A stretch of 37,896 bases of DNA, taken from assembly GCA_947478925.1 (NCBI GenBank), contig CANJXY010000013.1:1-37896 (forward strand), in the 5' to 3' direction. The notes under the pieces are model-generated. The model searched no databases. It was not told the DNA's origin and worked only from the letters and a program-made list of their open reading frames with translations. The first letter of the stretch is position 1; each line of letters opens with the position of its first letter. Made by a program: the position numbers and the translations under genes. The DNA is from Hyphomonadaceae bacterium (GTDB taxonomy: Bacteria; Pseudomonadota; Alphaproteobacteria; Caulobacterales; Hyphomonadaceae). This document shows, piece after piece, positions 1 to 7,999 of the stretch.

Positions 1-968
1 AAGTTGATGCGGTGGTCGGTCACCCGGCCCTGCGGGAAGTTGTAGGTGCGGATGCGCTCCGACCGGTCGCCCGATCCAACCTGCAGCTTGCGCGCGGCTG
101 ACCGCGCCGAATCCTTCATCTCGCGCTCGCGTTCGTAGAGCCGGATCTTCAGCTGCTCCATCGCCTTGCGGCGGTTCTCGTGCTGCGACTTTTCCGACGA
201 CGTCACGACGATGTTGGTCGGCAAGTGCGTTATGCGCACCGCAGAGTCCGTCTTGTTGACGTGCTGTCCGCCCGCGCCCGAAGAGCGATACGTGTCGATG
301 CGGATATCCTGATCGCGCACCTCGATATTCACTTCCTCCGGCACCGGCAGGATCGCCACCGTCGCCGCCGACGTGTGGACGCGCCCCTGCGATTCCGTCG
401 CAGGCACGCGCTGCACGCGGTGCACGCCGCTCTCGAACTTCATGCGTCCGAACACGCCTGAACCATTTAGCTGCGCCACGACTTCCTTGAAGCCGCCCAT
501 CTCGCCTTCGGTCGCGGACACCAGTTCAACCTGCCAGCCACGGCTAGAGGCATAGCGCTGGTACATCCGCCACAGGTCACCCGCGAATAGCGCGGCCTCG
601 TCTCCGCCAGTGCCCGCGCGCACTTCGAGAATTGCCGAACCGTCGTCGTCGCGATCCTTGGGCAGCAGCATCAGCTGCATCTCGCGCTCGATATCGGGCA
701 GCTTCGCCCTGATCTCTGCGCGTTCCTCGATCGCCATGTTGATGAAGTCGCGATCAGCGCCCGGATCCTCGATCACCTGCTCTGCCTCGGCGAGCTGGCT
801 ACGCAGCGAGAGCACCTCGCGCGACTTCTCCGCGATCCGCCGCAGTTCGGCATGGTCTCGCGCGAGTTGGACGATCTCCTTGGCGTCGGTCGCCACACCC
901 ATACGCGCCTCGACCTGCTCGAAGCGGTCGATCATCTGGCGCAGACGGGTTTCAGGTAGGACGGCCAT
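1..968 (-). CDS. prfA: Peptide chain release factor 1 (3' end outside window)
   Basis: RF1 recognises UAA and UAG in the ribosomal A site and triggers hydrolysis of peptidyl-tRNA. Translating the minus strand from ATG at 968 gives [20 protein letters not shown], then a helical domain 1, the PAT tripeptide anticodon in the stretch [16 protein letters not shown] (RF1 type, not the SPF of RF2), and the catalytic GGQ at residues 233-235, the same numbering as in E. coli RF1. The gene is open to the window edge, so about 35 C-terminal residues are missing. It follows the lipoprotein gene at 1035-1688 on the same strand with a 66-bp gap. In alphaproteobacteria prmC, which methylates the GGQ glutamine, often follows; that would lie outside the window. 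Confidence 0.97.
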   Translation of the reverse strand, partial: MAVLPETRLRQMIDRFEQVEARMGVATDAKEIVQLARDHAELRRIAEKSREVLSLRSQLAEAEQVIEDPGADRDFINMAIEERAEIRAKLPDIEREMQLMLLPKDRDDDGSAILEVRAGTGGDEAALFAGDLWRMYQRYASSRGWQVELVSATEGEMGGFKEVVAQLNGSGVFGRMKFESGVHRVQRVPATESQGRVHTSAATVAILPVPEEVNIEVRDQDIRIDTYRSSGAGGQHVNKTDSAVRITHLPTNIVVTSSEKSQHENRRKAMEQLKIRLYEREREMKDSARSAARKLQVGSGDRSERIRTYNFPQGRVTDHRIN

Positions 969-1034
969 GGGGTTCCTTCGGGAAGGCGCCCCATATGGGC
1001 CATGCCCGGCTGGAGGTCCAGAGGCTCTACCCTG

Positions 1035-1688
1035 CTAGGGCAAGGGCGGGCAGTCGGGGTCTCGGTCTTGATAGCCGCTACACGCGAAACTGCCATTGCT
1101 GTCTTCGCCGAGCCAGCCGGCCTGTCCGTTCGCGCGCTTCACGTTGACCCAGAACCCCAGCGAGGTGTCGGTGCGCTCGGCTGGCGTCGACCAGACGACG
1201 CTGTCATTGCTCAGGTCGCCATCGTCATCGCACCAGCTGGACAACTCACCCTTCTTCCACAGGGTGGAGCACCCCTCGCCTTCATAGCCCAGCAGGTAGA
1301 CGACTTCACCCGTCGCACGGTCCTTTCCGGCGAGCGGCACGAGTCGATCCTCCGTGCCCAGGATTTCCACCCACTCGTTCGGCTCGATCGTGGCGAGGAC
1401 CGGTGAATCGGAGCGCTTCTCCTGGTACAGGCTGACGGCTTCGCGGGCCTTGATCTTTCCTTTTAGGTAGCAGCCCTCGCCGGGGCAGGCACCCTTCTCA
1501 GTATAGATACCGTTGATGGTCGGCGGGCCCTGATCGGCGGCCAACGTGACCGCGACCGGCGGCGCCACTACCGGCAGGACGACGGCGGGCTGAGGTACGG
1601 CCCGCAGCGGCGGCGCAGCTGCCTGCTGCGGAGAGCATGACGTCAGCGCAAGGCAAAGTGTCGCGACCAACCAGTCGTGATGTCTCAT
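1035..1688 (-). CDS. Putative lipoprotein with SH3-like region
   Basis: A 217-residue exported protein. The N-terminus MRHHDWLVATLCLALTSC ends in a lipobox (LTSC, Cys18), so membrane anchoring in the envelope is predicted. A proline/alanine-rich linker follows, then a segment with SH3b-like character (VSLYQEKRSDSPVLATIEPN, then EWVEILG) and a cysteine-rich C-terminal half with about eight cysteines that could form disulfides. ATG at 1688 is chosen because it starts the signal peptide directly; an in-frame GTG at 1700 adds four residues. No enzymatic motif is visible. Bacterial SH3-like domains often bind peptidoglycan or proteins, but that role is only an inference here. Confidence 0.75.
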   Translation of the reverse strand: MRHHDWLVATLCLALTSCSPQQAAAPPLRAVPQPAVVLPVVAPPVAVTLAADQGPPTINGIYTEKGACPGEGCYLKGKIKAREAVSLYQEKRSDSPVLATIEPNEWVEILGTEDRLVPLAGKDRATGEVVYLLGYEGEGCSTLWKKGELSSWCDDDGDLSNDSVVWSTPAERTDTSLGFWVNVKRANGQAGWLGEDSNGSFACSGYQDRDPDCPPLP

Positions 1689-1721
1689 GCGCAAGCCCAC
1701 TCGTATCCCCGTCTGTCCCGC

Positions 1722-2171
1722 TTACGGGAAATAGATCCCGAACAGCGCCAGCACATTGCGCAGCGCCAGAAGCACCAGCAGCAGCGAACCGATGTTGAAC
1801 ACCAGGAACCGCACCGGCACGAAGTTGGTCGTGATCTGGATGAAGCTGTGCACGACCCGGATGCCGACATAGGCCCAGGCCAGCCAGACATTGATCATGT
1901 CCGTCACGCCCACGAGGTGGGAATACAGGCAAAGCGCATAAAAGATCGTCGGCTGCTCGTGCAGGTGATTGTAGTTGTCCGCCACCCACACCGCCTTGGG
2001 GTTGATCGGCGGCAGGCTGGCATAGGATTCCGACCCCTTCATTTTGGCCGGATCGATACCTGCCTTCCGCATCGCCGGAATGCGGCGGACGTAAAGCCAC
2101 ACCAGCACGACCAGCGTCCACACCACCAGCGCCAGAACCGGCGTCATCATGTTCGAAAGCGATTGCGGCAT
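1722..2171 (-). CDS. MAPEG family integral membrane protein
   Basis: A 149-residue protein with four predicted membrane helices (about residues 10-28, 65-85, 90-110 and 120-147), the size and layout of the MAPEG family (glutathione- and eicosanoid-related membrane proteins). The loop between helices 1 and 2 contains NYNHLHEQPTIFYALCLY, which matches the conserved N-x-x-E-x-P block of that family. The ATG at 2171 is chosen because GGGAGGG sits 8 nt upstream; the open frame continues further upstream but without membrane character. The substrate is not inferable: many bacterial members have glutathione transferase or peroxidase activity and others are uncharacterised. The 33-bp gap to the next lipoprotein gene suggests co-transcription. 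Confidence 0.85.
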   Translation of the reverse strand: MPQSLSNMMTPVLALVVWTLVVLVWLYVRRIPAMRKAGIDPAKMKGSESYASLPPINPKAVWVADNYNHLHEQPTIFYALCLYSHLVGVTDMINVWLAWAYVGIRVVHSFIQITTNFVPVRFLVFNIGSLLLVLLALRNVLALFGIYFP

Positions 2172-2324
2172 CCTGCGGCCCTCCCTGAGCGACGCGACAA
2201 TATGGAACTGCGGCAGGAAATCCAGCCACGACACAAGGCCTCGCGGCAGGGGCATGTCCAGTGCTAGCGTTCCCCCCGCTAGCCCAGCTTTAGGCCGCGA
2301 CGGCCGCGCCAGAAGGATGATCCG

Positions 2325-2888
2325 ATGCGAGCGACGTTCATTGCGGCCCTTCTGGCGGCCACTTCCGCCTGCGCCACCGTGACAACCGGTACATCCCCGT
2401 CCCCGCCCCAGGCCGCTGCACCGCATGCCTACACCGCCAAGGAAGAGGAAATCCTGCAGGTGGTAGACCGCATGCTGCTCGCCGTCGGCAACCACGATTC
2501 CACAGCCCTTGAAGACCTTCTCATCACCGAGGGCGTCTCATGGTTCCAGCACATCACGCCGGACGAAGCTGCCGAGGTCGAACCGTTCCACAATGAAGAC
2601 CTGATGTCGCCGGAGACCGACGCCGACCCGTTCATCGAGCGCTACTGGAACCCGACGATCCAGCTCCGCGGTAGCATCGCCCATGTCTGGGCGCCCTACG
2701 AACTGCGCGACGACGGCAAGCAGATCCATTGCGGCATCGACGCCTTCGACCTCGTCCATCTCGACGGCGACTGGCGCGTGGCCTCCATCCAGTCGACGAT
2801 GGAACCCCGGAGCTGCGAAGCTCTCATGCCTACCTCACCCGCCGACATGCGTCCGCGCGATGGCTGGAAGGAAACGCCCAACCAGTAA
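2325..2888 (+). CDS. NTF2/SnoaL-like fold lipoprotein
   Basis: A 187-residue protein with a lipoprotein signal peptide (MRATFIAALLAATSAC, lipobox Cys16). The mature part, about residues 38-160, has the pattern of a SnoaL/NTF2-like cone: an N-terminal helix (EEEILQVVDRMLLAVGNHDS), then alternating strands including GSIAHVWAPYELRDDGKQ and FDLVHLDGDWRVASIQ. This fold often forms a ligand-binding pocket or a ketosteroid-isomerase-type active site, but no catalytic pair is clear, so no reaction is assigned. It is divergent from the MAPEG gene, with 153 bp between the starts that must hold both promoters. Confidence 0.75.
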   Translation: MRATFIAALLAATSACATVTTGTSPSPPQAAAPHAYTAKEEEILQVVDRMLLAVGNHDSTALEDLLITEGVSWFQHITPDEAAEVEPFHNEDLMSPETDADPFIERYWNPTIQLRGSIAHVWAPYELRDDGKQIHCGIDAFDLVHLDGDWRVASIQSTMEPRSCEALMPTSPADMRPRDGWKETPNQ

Positions 2889-3180
2889 GCTACGCGTTGT
2901 CGAGCAAGGTGTTGGCGAACGCTTGAGCATCTCTAGCGGCACGAGAAATTTCATCATCCGGTCCGCCGAGGCCGAAGCCGCCGACTATGCTGTGATGGAG
3001 AACCAAGCCGTCGCAGGCTGACTCAAACCAAACAGACTCCGGGGTTACCGGGGCGGTTCACTTCGTCAGTGTGGGCGTCGCCGTATTGAACCATCGCTCG
3101 AAGCAGAAACGCACTTCAGCGTAGCTGCAGTCGATCATCTCGCAAGCGACCAGCCGACTTGCAGCCCGCTTCAGTGCAAC
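2889..3180. other. Intergenic stretch, mostly without assignable content
   Basis: About 290 bp between the NTF2-like lipoprotein and the HNH gene, whose 3' ends face each other. On the minus strand the frame of the HNH gene stays open for 40 codons past its TGA (3058-3180) and contains an ATG at 3138 that would give a 26-residue peptide (MIDCSYAEVRFCFERWFN and so on). I see no ribosome-binding site for it and no convincing terminator hairpin, so I do not call a gene. Confidence 0.5.
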
Positions 3181-3744
3181 TCACGTCTCCAGTTCGACAT
3201 CCCAGTAGAGATAATCGAGCCAGGTCTGGTGCAAATGGTTCGGCGGGAAGCGCCGACCCATCTCCTGCAGCTGGAATGTGGACGGACGATGCGGCCGATG
3301 GCTCGGATGCATGCCGATCTCGTGCGACATCCGCCCGCCCTTGCGCAGATTACAGGGGCTGCATGCTGCCACGATGTTGTCCCAACTCGTGCGTCCACCC
3401 TTCGAGCGCGGGATCAGGTGGTCGAACGTCAGGTCCTCGTGCGATCCACAATAGACGCACTTGAACCCGTCACGCAGGAACACGTTGAACCGCGTGAAAG
3501 CCGGCTGGCGATCCTGTTTCACGAATTCGCGCAGCGCGATGACGCTGGGCAGTCGCATGGTAATGGACGGCGAGTGCACGAACTCGTCGTATTCGGCGAC
3601 CACGTCTACGCGTTCCAGGAACACCGACTTCACAACCTCCTGCCAGGGCCAGAGGGAGAGCGGGTAATAGGACAGCGGTCGGAAATCGGCATTGAGAACG
3701 AGGGCGGGCCACCCGTTCGGAGCGTGCGTTACAACTTGGGTCAT
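3181..3744 (-). CDS. HNH endonuclease domain protein
   Basis: A 187-residue protein. The N-terminal half (LVLNADFRPLSYYPLSLWPW) is typical of the common free-standing bacterial HNH proteins. The HNH module spans about residues 88-145: CVYC (Cys96, Cys99), FDHLIPRSKGG with the DH pair at 108-109, and CSPCN (Cys128, Cys131, Asn132). The four cysteines form the structural zinc site and the His/Asn residues the metal-dependent nuclease centre of the family. ATG at 3742-3744 is chosen because MTQVVTHAPNGWPALVLNAD is the conserved N-terminus; the longer frame adds an arginine-rich shadow. Such chromosomal HNH proteins are widespread in alphaproteobacteria and their biological role is unsettled. Nothing nearby suggests a restriction or phage context. 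Confidence 0.9.
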   Translation of the reverse strand: MTQVVTHAPNGWPALVLNADFRPLSYYPLSLWPWQEVVKSVFLERVDVVAEYDEFVHSPSITMRLPSVIALREFVKQDRQPAFTRFNVFLRDGFKCVYCGSHEDLTFDHLIPRSKGGRTSWDNIVAACSPCNLRKGGRMSHEIGMHPSHRPHRPSTFQLQEMGRRFPPNHLHQTWLDYLYWDVELET

Positions 3745-4025
3745 GTGTACCCGTCGTCTTCGACAGGTCAGGCGAGCGCCACACGCCGGACCCGTCCGGT
3801 TCCCCAATCGCGCCACATGGCTCCAGCGACCGAGGTGATGATTCTTCGCATAACATCGTGACAGGGGGGCGACATGGCAAGCCCCGTCGCGCGGCGGCGC
3901 AGAAAAGCGGGGCCATTTGAGCCCGGAAAACCACGCCTCCGCGAAAAACGGCCATCCTTGCGGCCTGCTCGACAGGGATAGAGCGGCAAGGCAGGGTCGT
4001 GCCTCCCCACAACCGTGAGTGTGCC
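3745..4025. other. Divergent promoter region, HNH / M28 peptidase
   Basis: 281 bp between divergent genes. It must contain promoters for both, but I find no convincing -35/-10 pair, operator or hairpin, and the open frames crossing it are arginine/proline-rich shadows. Confidence 0.4.
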
Positions 4026-5678
4026 ATGTCGTTTCGCCTCCTGCTCGCCGCTCTGTCCACGTCAGTACTGCTGACGAGTTGTGTCGCGGTGGGTGGGTCG
4101 GGCATCGGCACGGCCAAAGTCGATCCGGTTCGGATGAATGAAACGGTCCGCGTCCTGTCCGGCGATGATTTCGAGGGCCGGGGCCCGACGACCCCGGGCG
4201 AAGAGAAGGCCGTCAGCTGGATTGCCGCGCAGTTCGCGGCCTTGGGACTTGAGCCCGCCGGCGACAATGGCGGCTGGTACCAGACCGTGCCGATCAACCG
4301 CTTTGTGCAGGACGGCCCGGCCGTTATCACCGCCAGAGCAGGTAGCCAGACCATGACATTCCAGCGAGGGACGGATGTGATCGTGGGCAGCCACCGCCCC
4401 GTCTCCCGTATCACCTTGACCGACACGCCCATCGTGTTCGTTGGCTATGGCGTCACGGCGCCGGAACGGGGCTGGGACGATTTCAAGGGTGTCGACGTGC
4501 GCGGCAAGATCTTGCTGATGTTGGTCAACGATCCTGATTTCGAGGTCGCGGCCGACAGCCCGACCGCGGGCAAGTTCGACGGCAAGGGCATGACCTACTA
4601 CGGCCGGTGGGTCTATAAGTTCGAGGAAGCCGCGCGGCGGGGCGCGGCGGCCGTACTGGTGATCCATCAGACGGCTGGCGCTGGTTATCCGTGGACGACC
4701 TTGCAGAATTCGTCGACGGCGGCCGGGCTCGACATCGTGCGCGCCAATGTCGAAGCCGAACGCGTGCAGGCGCAGGGCTGGATCCAGCAGCCGATCGCGG
4801 CGCGTCTGATGCGGGCTGCGGGTCTCGACTTTGACACCCTGAAGGCGTTGGCCGAGAAAGCAGACTTCCGGCCCGTCGACCTGACAGGCGTAACGATGTC
4901 GCTGAACTTCGGCCAGACCTACCAGCGGTTGACGACGCGCAATGTCGTCGCCCGGCTGACCGGGACCACGCACCCCAAAGAGACGGTGATGTTCGGCGCC
5001 CATTGGGATGCCTTCGGTCATGCGACGGCCAATGCGGCGGGCGACGACATCTACAATGGCGCCGTCGACAATGCGTCTGGCGTCGCGGGCCTGCTGGAAC
5101 TGGCGCGGCTGTTCGCGGAGGCGCCGCGCACCGGGCGTTCTCAACTGTTCGTCTCCTGGGCGGCGGAGGAGGCAGGGCTGCTGGGCGCCTATTACTACGC
5201 AGCACATCCGCTGCTTCCGTTGGAGACGACCGTCGCCAACGTCAACATGGACTCCCTGTTGCCCGGCCCCGCCGAGCCAGAGATCGTGGTCATCGGGTAT
5301 GGCAAGACGGATCTGCAGGACCGGTTGGAACGGGATGCCAAGGGTGTGGGGCGGACCCTGATCGCCGACCCCGCGCCTCAGGTCGGGGCCTTCTATCGCT
5401 CGGACCATTTCCCGTTGGCGAAGATGGGCGTACCGGCCCTGTTTGCCGCGGCGGGCTTCACGGGCGCGTCGGAGCGCAGCCGGGATTTCGTTCGGGACCG
5501 CTATCACCAGCCGACCGACGCCTGGGACGCATCGTGGTCTATGGAGGGCGCCGCCGAGGACGTGCAGCTGCTGTACGGCGTCAGCCGCTGGCTGGCCGAA
5601 GGTCGCAACTGGCCGACATGGACACCGGGCAACGAGTTCGAGGCGGTGCGAGAGGCAAGCGACGCGCAGCGGAACTGA
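4026..5678 (+). CDS. M28 family zinc peptidase, lipoprotein
   Basis: A 550-residue envelope-anchored aminopeptidase-like enzyme. The signal peptide MSFRLLLAALSTSVLLTSC ends in a lipobox. A PA-like inserted region (about 130-290, including FVGYGVTAPERGWDDFKGVD) precedes and interrupts the catalytic domain, as in many M28 peptidases. Predicted di-zinc ligands follow the family order: His326 (in HWDAFGH), Asp348 (in VDNASG), Glu382 with general base Glu381 (in AAEEAG), Asp409 (in NMDS) and His461 (in YRSDHFP). ATG at 4026 starts the signal peptide; a GTG at 3999 would add nine residues and is less likely. It probably removes N-terminal residues from peptides in the periplasm. It converges with the AlkA-like gene, only 6 bp away. 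Confidence 0.93.
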   Translation: MSFRLLLAALSTSVLLTSCVAVGGSGIGTAKVDPVRMNETVRVLSGDDFEGRGPTTPGEEKAVSWIAAQFAALGLEPAGDNGGWYQTVPINRFVQDGPAVITARAGSQTMTFQRGTDVIVGSHRPVSRITLTDTPIVFVGYGVTAPERGWDDFKGVDVRGKILLMLVNDPDFEVAADSPTAGKFDGKGMTYYGRWVYKFEEAARRGAAAVLVIHQTAGAGYPWTTLQNSSTAAGLDIVRANVEAERVQAQGWIQQPIAARLMRAAGLDFDTLKALAEKADFRPVDLTGVTMSLNFGQTYQRLTTRNVVARLTGTTHPKETVMFGAHWDAFGHATANAAGDDIYNGAVDNASGVAGLLELARLFAEAPRTGRSQLFVSWAAEEAGLLGAYYYAAHPLLPLETTVANVNMDSLLPGPAEPEIVVIGYGKTDLQDRLERDAKGVGRTLIADPAPQVGAFYRSDHFPLAKMGVPALFAAAGFTGASERSRDFVRDRYHQPTDAWDASWSMEGAAEDVQLLYGVSRWLAEGRNWPTWTPGNEFEAVREASDAQRN

Positions 5679-5684
5679 CGCAGG

Positions 5685-6353
5685 TCACGCCCCTCCGCCG
5701 TTCGCCTCGCGAACGGCGTTGATGTACGACCACAGCATGTGGGCCGCGACGCCGCGATAGGGTCGCCAGCGCTCGCCCGTCTTGAGGAATTGCTTTGGCG
5801 GATGTCGCTTCCGCTCGCCCGAAAGCATTCTGTAGGCCTCCGAAAGGCCGATGTCGGCGTGCGGAAACACGTCCCAGCGGCCCAGCGAAAACATCAGGTA
5901 CACATCCGCGGTCCACGGACCGATGCCCTTCACCGCCACCAGTTCAGCCTGCGCATCCTCGTCCGACGCCTTCGCCACGCGCTTCAGGTTTAGCGCCCCG
6001 CTCTGCACCGCCTCCGCGATCGACCGGATATGCGCGATCTTGGGCCGCGACATGCCGCAGCCTCGCAGCGCATCAAAATCCGCCGCCAGGACGCTGGCCG
6101 GCGTCACCTTGCCAAGCAACACCTCCACCCTGCCCCAGATCGTACCCGCAGCCTTGGTCGACAGCTGTTGGTAGGCGATGATCCGCGCCAGCCCGGCATA
6201 GTCGCGCTGCCGCGTCCGCCATTCCGGCACGCCGACATGGTTGTGCGCCGCAGCCATGATCGCGCAGCTCCTGGCGAGGCTCTTGACGGCCTTGGAGAGC
6301 TGCTTCAGGTCAGTGACGTCAATCGCCCCCCCTGTCGGTGATTTGACCGGCAT
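5685..6353 (-). CDS. DNA-3-methyladenine glycosylase (AlkA-like)
   Basis: A 222-residue base-excision-repair enzyme of the HhH-GPD superfamily that removes alkylated purines, leaving an abasic site. Visible features are the substrate-side helix YAGLARIIAYQQLSTKAAGTIW (about 52-73), the helix-hairpin-helix VAVKGIGPWTADVYLMFSLG (about 139-158) and the catalytic-aspartate region VFPHADIGL with Asp167. At 222 residues it is shorter than E. coli AlkA and resembles the compact AlkA/MAG type without the N-terminal domain. ATG at 6353 is preferred over an upstream ATG at 6380 because homologous cores begin shortly after it. No SOS or Ada box was recognised upstream. Confidence 0.92.
   Translation of the reverse strand: MPVKSPTGGAIDVTDLKQLSKAVKSLARSCAIMAAAHNHVGVPEWRTRQRDYAGLARIIAYQQLSTKAAGTIWGRVEVLLGKVTPASVLAADFDALRGCGMSRPKIAHIRSIAEAVQSGALNLKRVAKASDEDAQAELVAVKGIGPWTADVYLMFSLGRWDVFPHADIGLSEAYRMLSGERKRHPPKQFLKTGERWRPYRGVAAHMLWSYINAVREANGGGA
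5696..5718. terminator. Perfect 10-bp hairpin at the M28 / AlkA convergence
   Basis: CGCCGTTCGC, loop CTC, GCGAACGGCG. It begins 17 bp past the M28 stop and lies inside the last codons of the convergent AlkA-like gene. There is no clear U-tract on either side, so a terminator role is only suggested by position. Confidence 0.35.
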
Positions 6354-6489
6354 ATCCGCTCCGCCGCTGGACCGGTTCAACTGTGACCGCCGGTAGGCTT
6401 CAGGACAAGCTGCAGGGCCGTCATGACGAGCCCATGGAGGTTTTCTCCACCCCCGCTATAAGCGGTCCCTGCGACCAGAGGCCCCGACC

Positions 6490-6660
6490 ATGAAACAGTC
6501 CCCTATCCGCCGGCTCCGCCGCGACCGCTCGCGCCTCGAGCAGGAGCTGTCGCTCGCCCAAGGCACGGACGATAAGGCCGCCATCCCGATACTCAAAAAG
6601 AAGATCCACGACCTCGATCTGGAAATCGCGGCGCTGGACGCTAGGCGGACTGAAGGTTAG
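6490..6660 (+). CDS. Small coiled-coil protein, 56 residues
   Basis: ATG at 6490 gives MKQSPIRRLRRDRSRLEQEL and ends at TAG 6660. The product is highly charged, with a basic N-terminus and a heptad-like helical body (LKKKIHDLDLEIAALDARR) separated by a short GTDD turn, so an antiparallel helical hairpin or coiled coil is likely. An AGAGG sequence sits about 9 nt before the ATG. The gene is convergent with the BLUF gene, 10 bp away. No family is recognised. The charge and size would suit a nucleic-acid or protein-binding adaptor, but that is a guess. Confidence 0.6.
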   Translation: MKQSPIRRLRRDRSRLEQELSLAQGTDDKAAIPILKKKIHDLDLEIAALDARRTEG

Positions 6661-6670
6661 CCAATTAGGC

Positions 6671-7102
6671 TCAAGCGGTTCTGACAGCGCCGAACGCGGC
6701 AAGCAGGCCCGACAGATCGAGACCGGAGCTCGCCCCGCGCGCAGCGACGGCCTGACGCAACTCTGAGAAAGCCTTCTTCTCGCCCGCGCTGAGTTTGCGA
6801 GCCGATACAAAATTCATAGGGGAGCCGCCAAAGCTCCGCTCCTCGGCCGGGCCGGACTCGAGCACGATGAGGCCTGAATGGCGCCGGTCGCGACGAATGC
6901 GTTCAAGCAGGCTGGTGACGCCCGCCGGCGGACCTTCCAGCACTTGCAGGAATACACCCTCGTAGAACAGCAGCAGGCCGGTAATGCCTGCCCCAGCGTT
7001 GGCGGCTTGTGCGCGAAGATAGATGCGGTCGAGCTCTTCAGCTCGGAGCACGCCGATGGCGGTGCTCATGTAGGCGATGCGATGCAAGGCTCCGGAAGGC
7101 AT
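6671..7102 (-). CDS. BLUF-domain blue-light sensor
   Basis: A 143-residue stand-alone sensor of blue light using FAD. The BLUF fold covers about residues 7-100. Tyr11 (in RIAYMS), Asn35 (in ANAGAGITGLLLF) and Gln53 (in FLQVLEG) match the Tyr21, Asn45 and Gln63 of AppA that make the flavin hydrogen-bond switch, and RIRRDRRHSG matches the conserved basic block. The usual semi-conserved Trp (AppA Trp104) is Ser94, followed by the conserved Met96. A C-terminal helical tail (100-143) has no output domain, so signalling must go through a partner. ATG at 7102 has a GGAG about 7 nt upstream. The partner cannot be identified from the neighbours. Confidence 0.93.
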   Translation of the reverse strand: MPSGALHRIAYMSTAIGVLRAEELDRIYLRAQAANAGAGITGLLLFYEGVFLQVLEGPPAGVTSLLERIRRDRRHSGLIVLESGPAEERSFGGSPMNFVSARKLSAGEKKAFSELRQAVAARGASSGLDLSGLLAAFGAVRTA

Positions 7103-7258
7103 AGCCGGCTCCGTGTGTCCTGTTCCGATGATGCGGGCACAATGATGAATGGGGAATTAGCGTCTGTGTCACACTGCGTTTCCGTGACGAAGTGTATCGA
7201 GCCCGCCACGGCATCTACGTCAGGCCGGGTTCCGTTGACGAAACACCCGCAACAAGTT

Positions 7259-7999
7259 TCAGCTGGCCGTCAGCGCCGCGACCGAATTCGCGAGCACGAT
7301 CGTCTCGACATCGCCCTCGCCATTGACACGCATTGGCCGCCAGCGCCGTTGGAACGCTCGCAGCACGGCCGCCGTCTCCTCGCTGAACACGCCGTTGACG
7401 GCGATCTTGTAGCCGATCGCCGCGAGATCGGCCTGCAACCGCTCCACGGTCACGCCTGCGTCTCCCATCGCCGCGCCATGCATCATCCACGGCTCAGGCC
7501 TCTGCGGCGCCGGCCACAAGCCGATGCCAGCTTCGGCAAACCGCTTCCAAGGGAACAGCTCGCCCGGATCTTCCTTGCGATCCGGCGCGATATCGGAATG
7601 CGCAACGATACGATTCTGCGGGATCGGCCAGCGCGAGAGGATTCCCTTGCAGAGTTCGAGCACGGCTTCGATCTGTGCCTCGGGAAACGGGCGATAGCCC
7701 CACTCATGACCAGGGTTCACGATCTCGATGCCGATCGAGCGCGAGTTGAGATCCTCCTCGCCCCGCCACCAACTCCGCCCCGCCTGCCAGGCGCGCTTCT
7801 CCTCCGGCACCAGCGCAAAGACCCGGCCATCTTCCTCCACCATGTAATGTGCGGAGACGCGCGGCTCCTTGTCCTCCTGCATGCGGGCTAGCGCCGAGGG
7901 GCCGTCCTTCATGCCGGTATAGTGCAGCACCAGCATGTCGAGAGGATGCAGCCGCTCGTTGAAGTTGGCGCTGGGCGCCTGGATGATCTCGAGACTCAT
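7259..7999 (-). CDS. N-acetylmuramoyl-L-alanine amidase (AmpD/AmiD-type) with PG-binding domain
   Basis: A 246-residue zinc amidase that cleaves the bond between muramic acid and L-alanine in muropeptides. The amidase_2 domain (about 20-150) shows zinc ligands His26 (VLHYTG), His134 (AHSDIAP) and Asp144 (KEDPG), and catalytic Glu92 (SIGIEIVNPG). A peptidoglycan-binding repeat follows (about 175-240: VERLQADLAAIGYKIAVNGV and FSEETAAVLRAFQRRW). No signal peptide is visible, which suggests cytosolic anhydro-muropeptide recycling as for AmpD, although the binding domain would also suit an exported enzyme. Its ATG overlaps the TGA of the EamA transporter gene (ATGA), so translation is probably coupled. 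Confidence 0.93.
   Translation of the reverse strand: MSLEIIQAPSANFNERLHPLDMLVLHYTGMKDGPSALARMQEDKEPRVSAHYMVEEDGRVFALVPEEKRAWQAGRSWWRGEEDLNSRSIGIEIVNPGHEWGYRPFPEAQIEAVLELCKGILSRWPIPQNRIVAHSDIAPDRKEDPGELFPWKRFAEAGIGLWPAPQRPEPWMMHGAAMGDAGVTVERLQADLAAIGYKIAVNGVFSEETAAVLRAFQRRWRPMRVNGEGDVETIVLANSVAALTAS

Noticed and set aside
3058-3180. Open 40-codon extension after the HNH stop codon, as possible stop-codon readthrough
   Set aside because: No ribosome-binding site or recoding signal is visible; an open stretch of that size occurs by chance in GC-rich DNA. I cannot test conservation here.
4062-5507. 481-codon antisense frame in the M28 peptidase gene
   Set aside because: The plus-strand peptidase has complete metal ligands; the antisense frame shows no domain.
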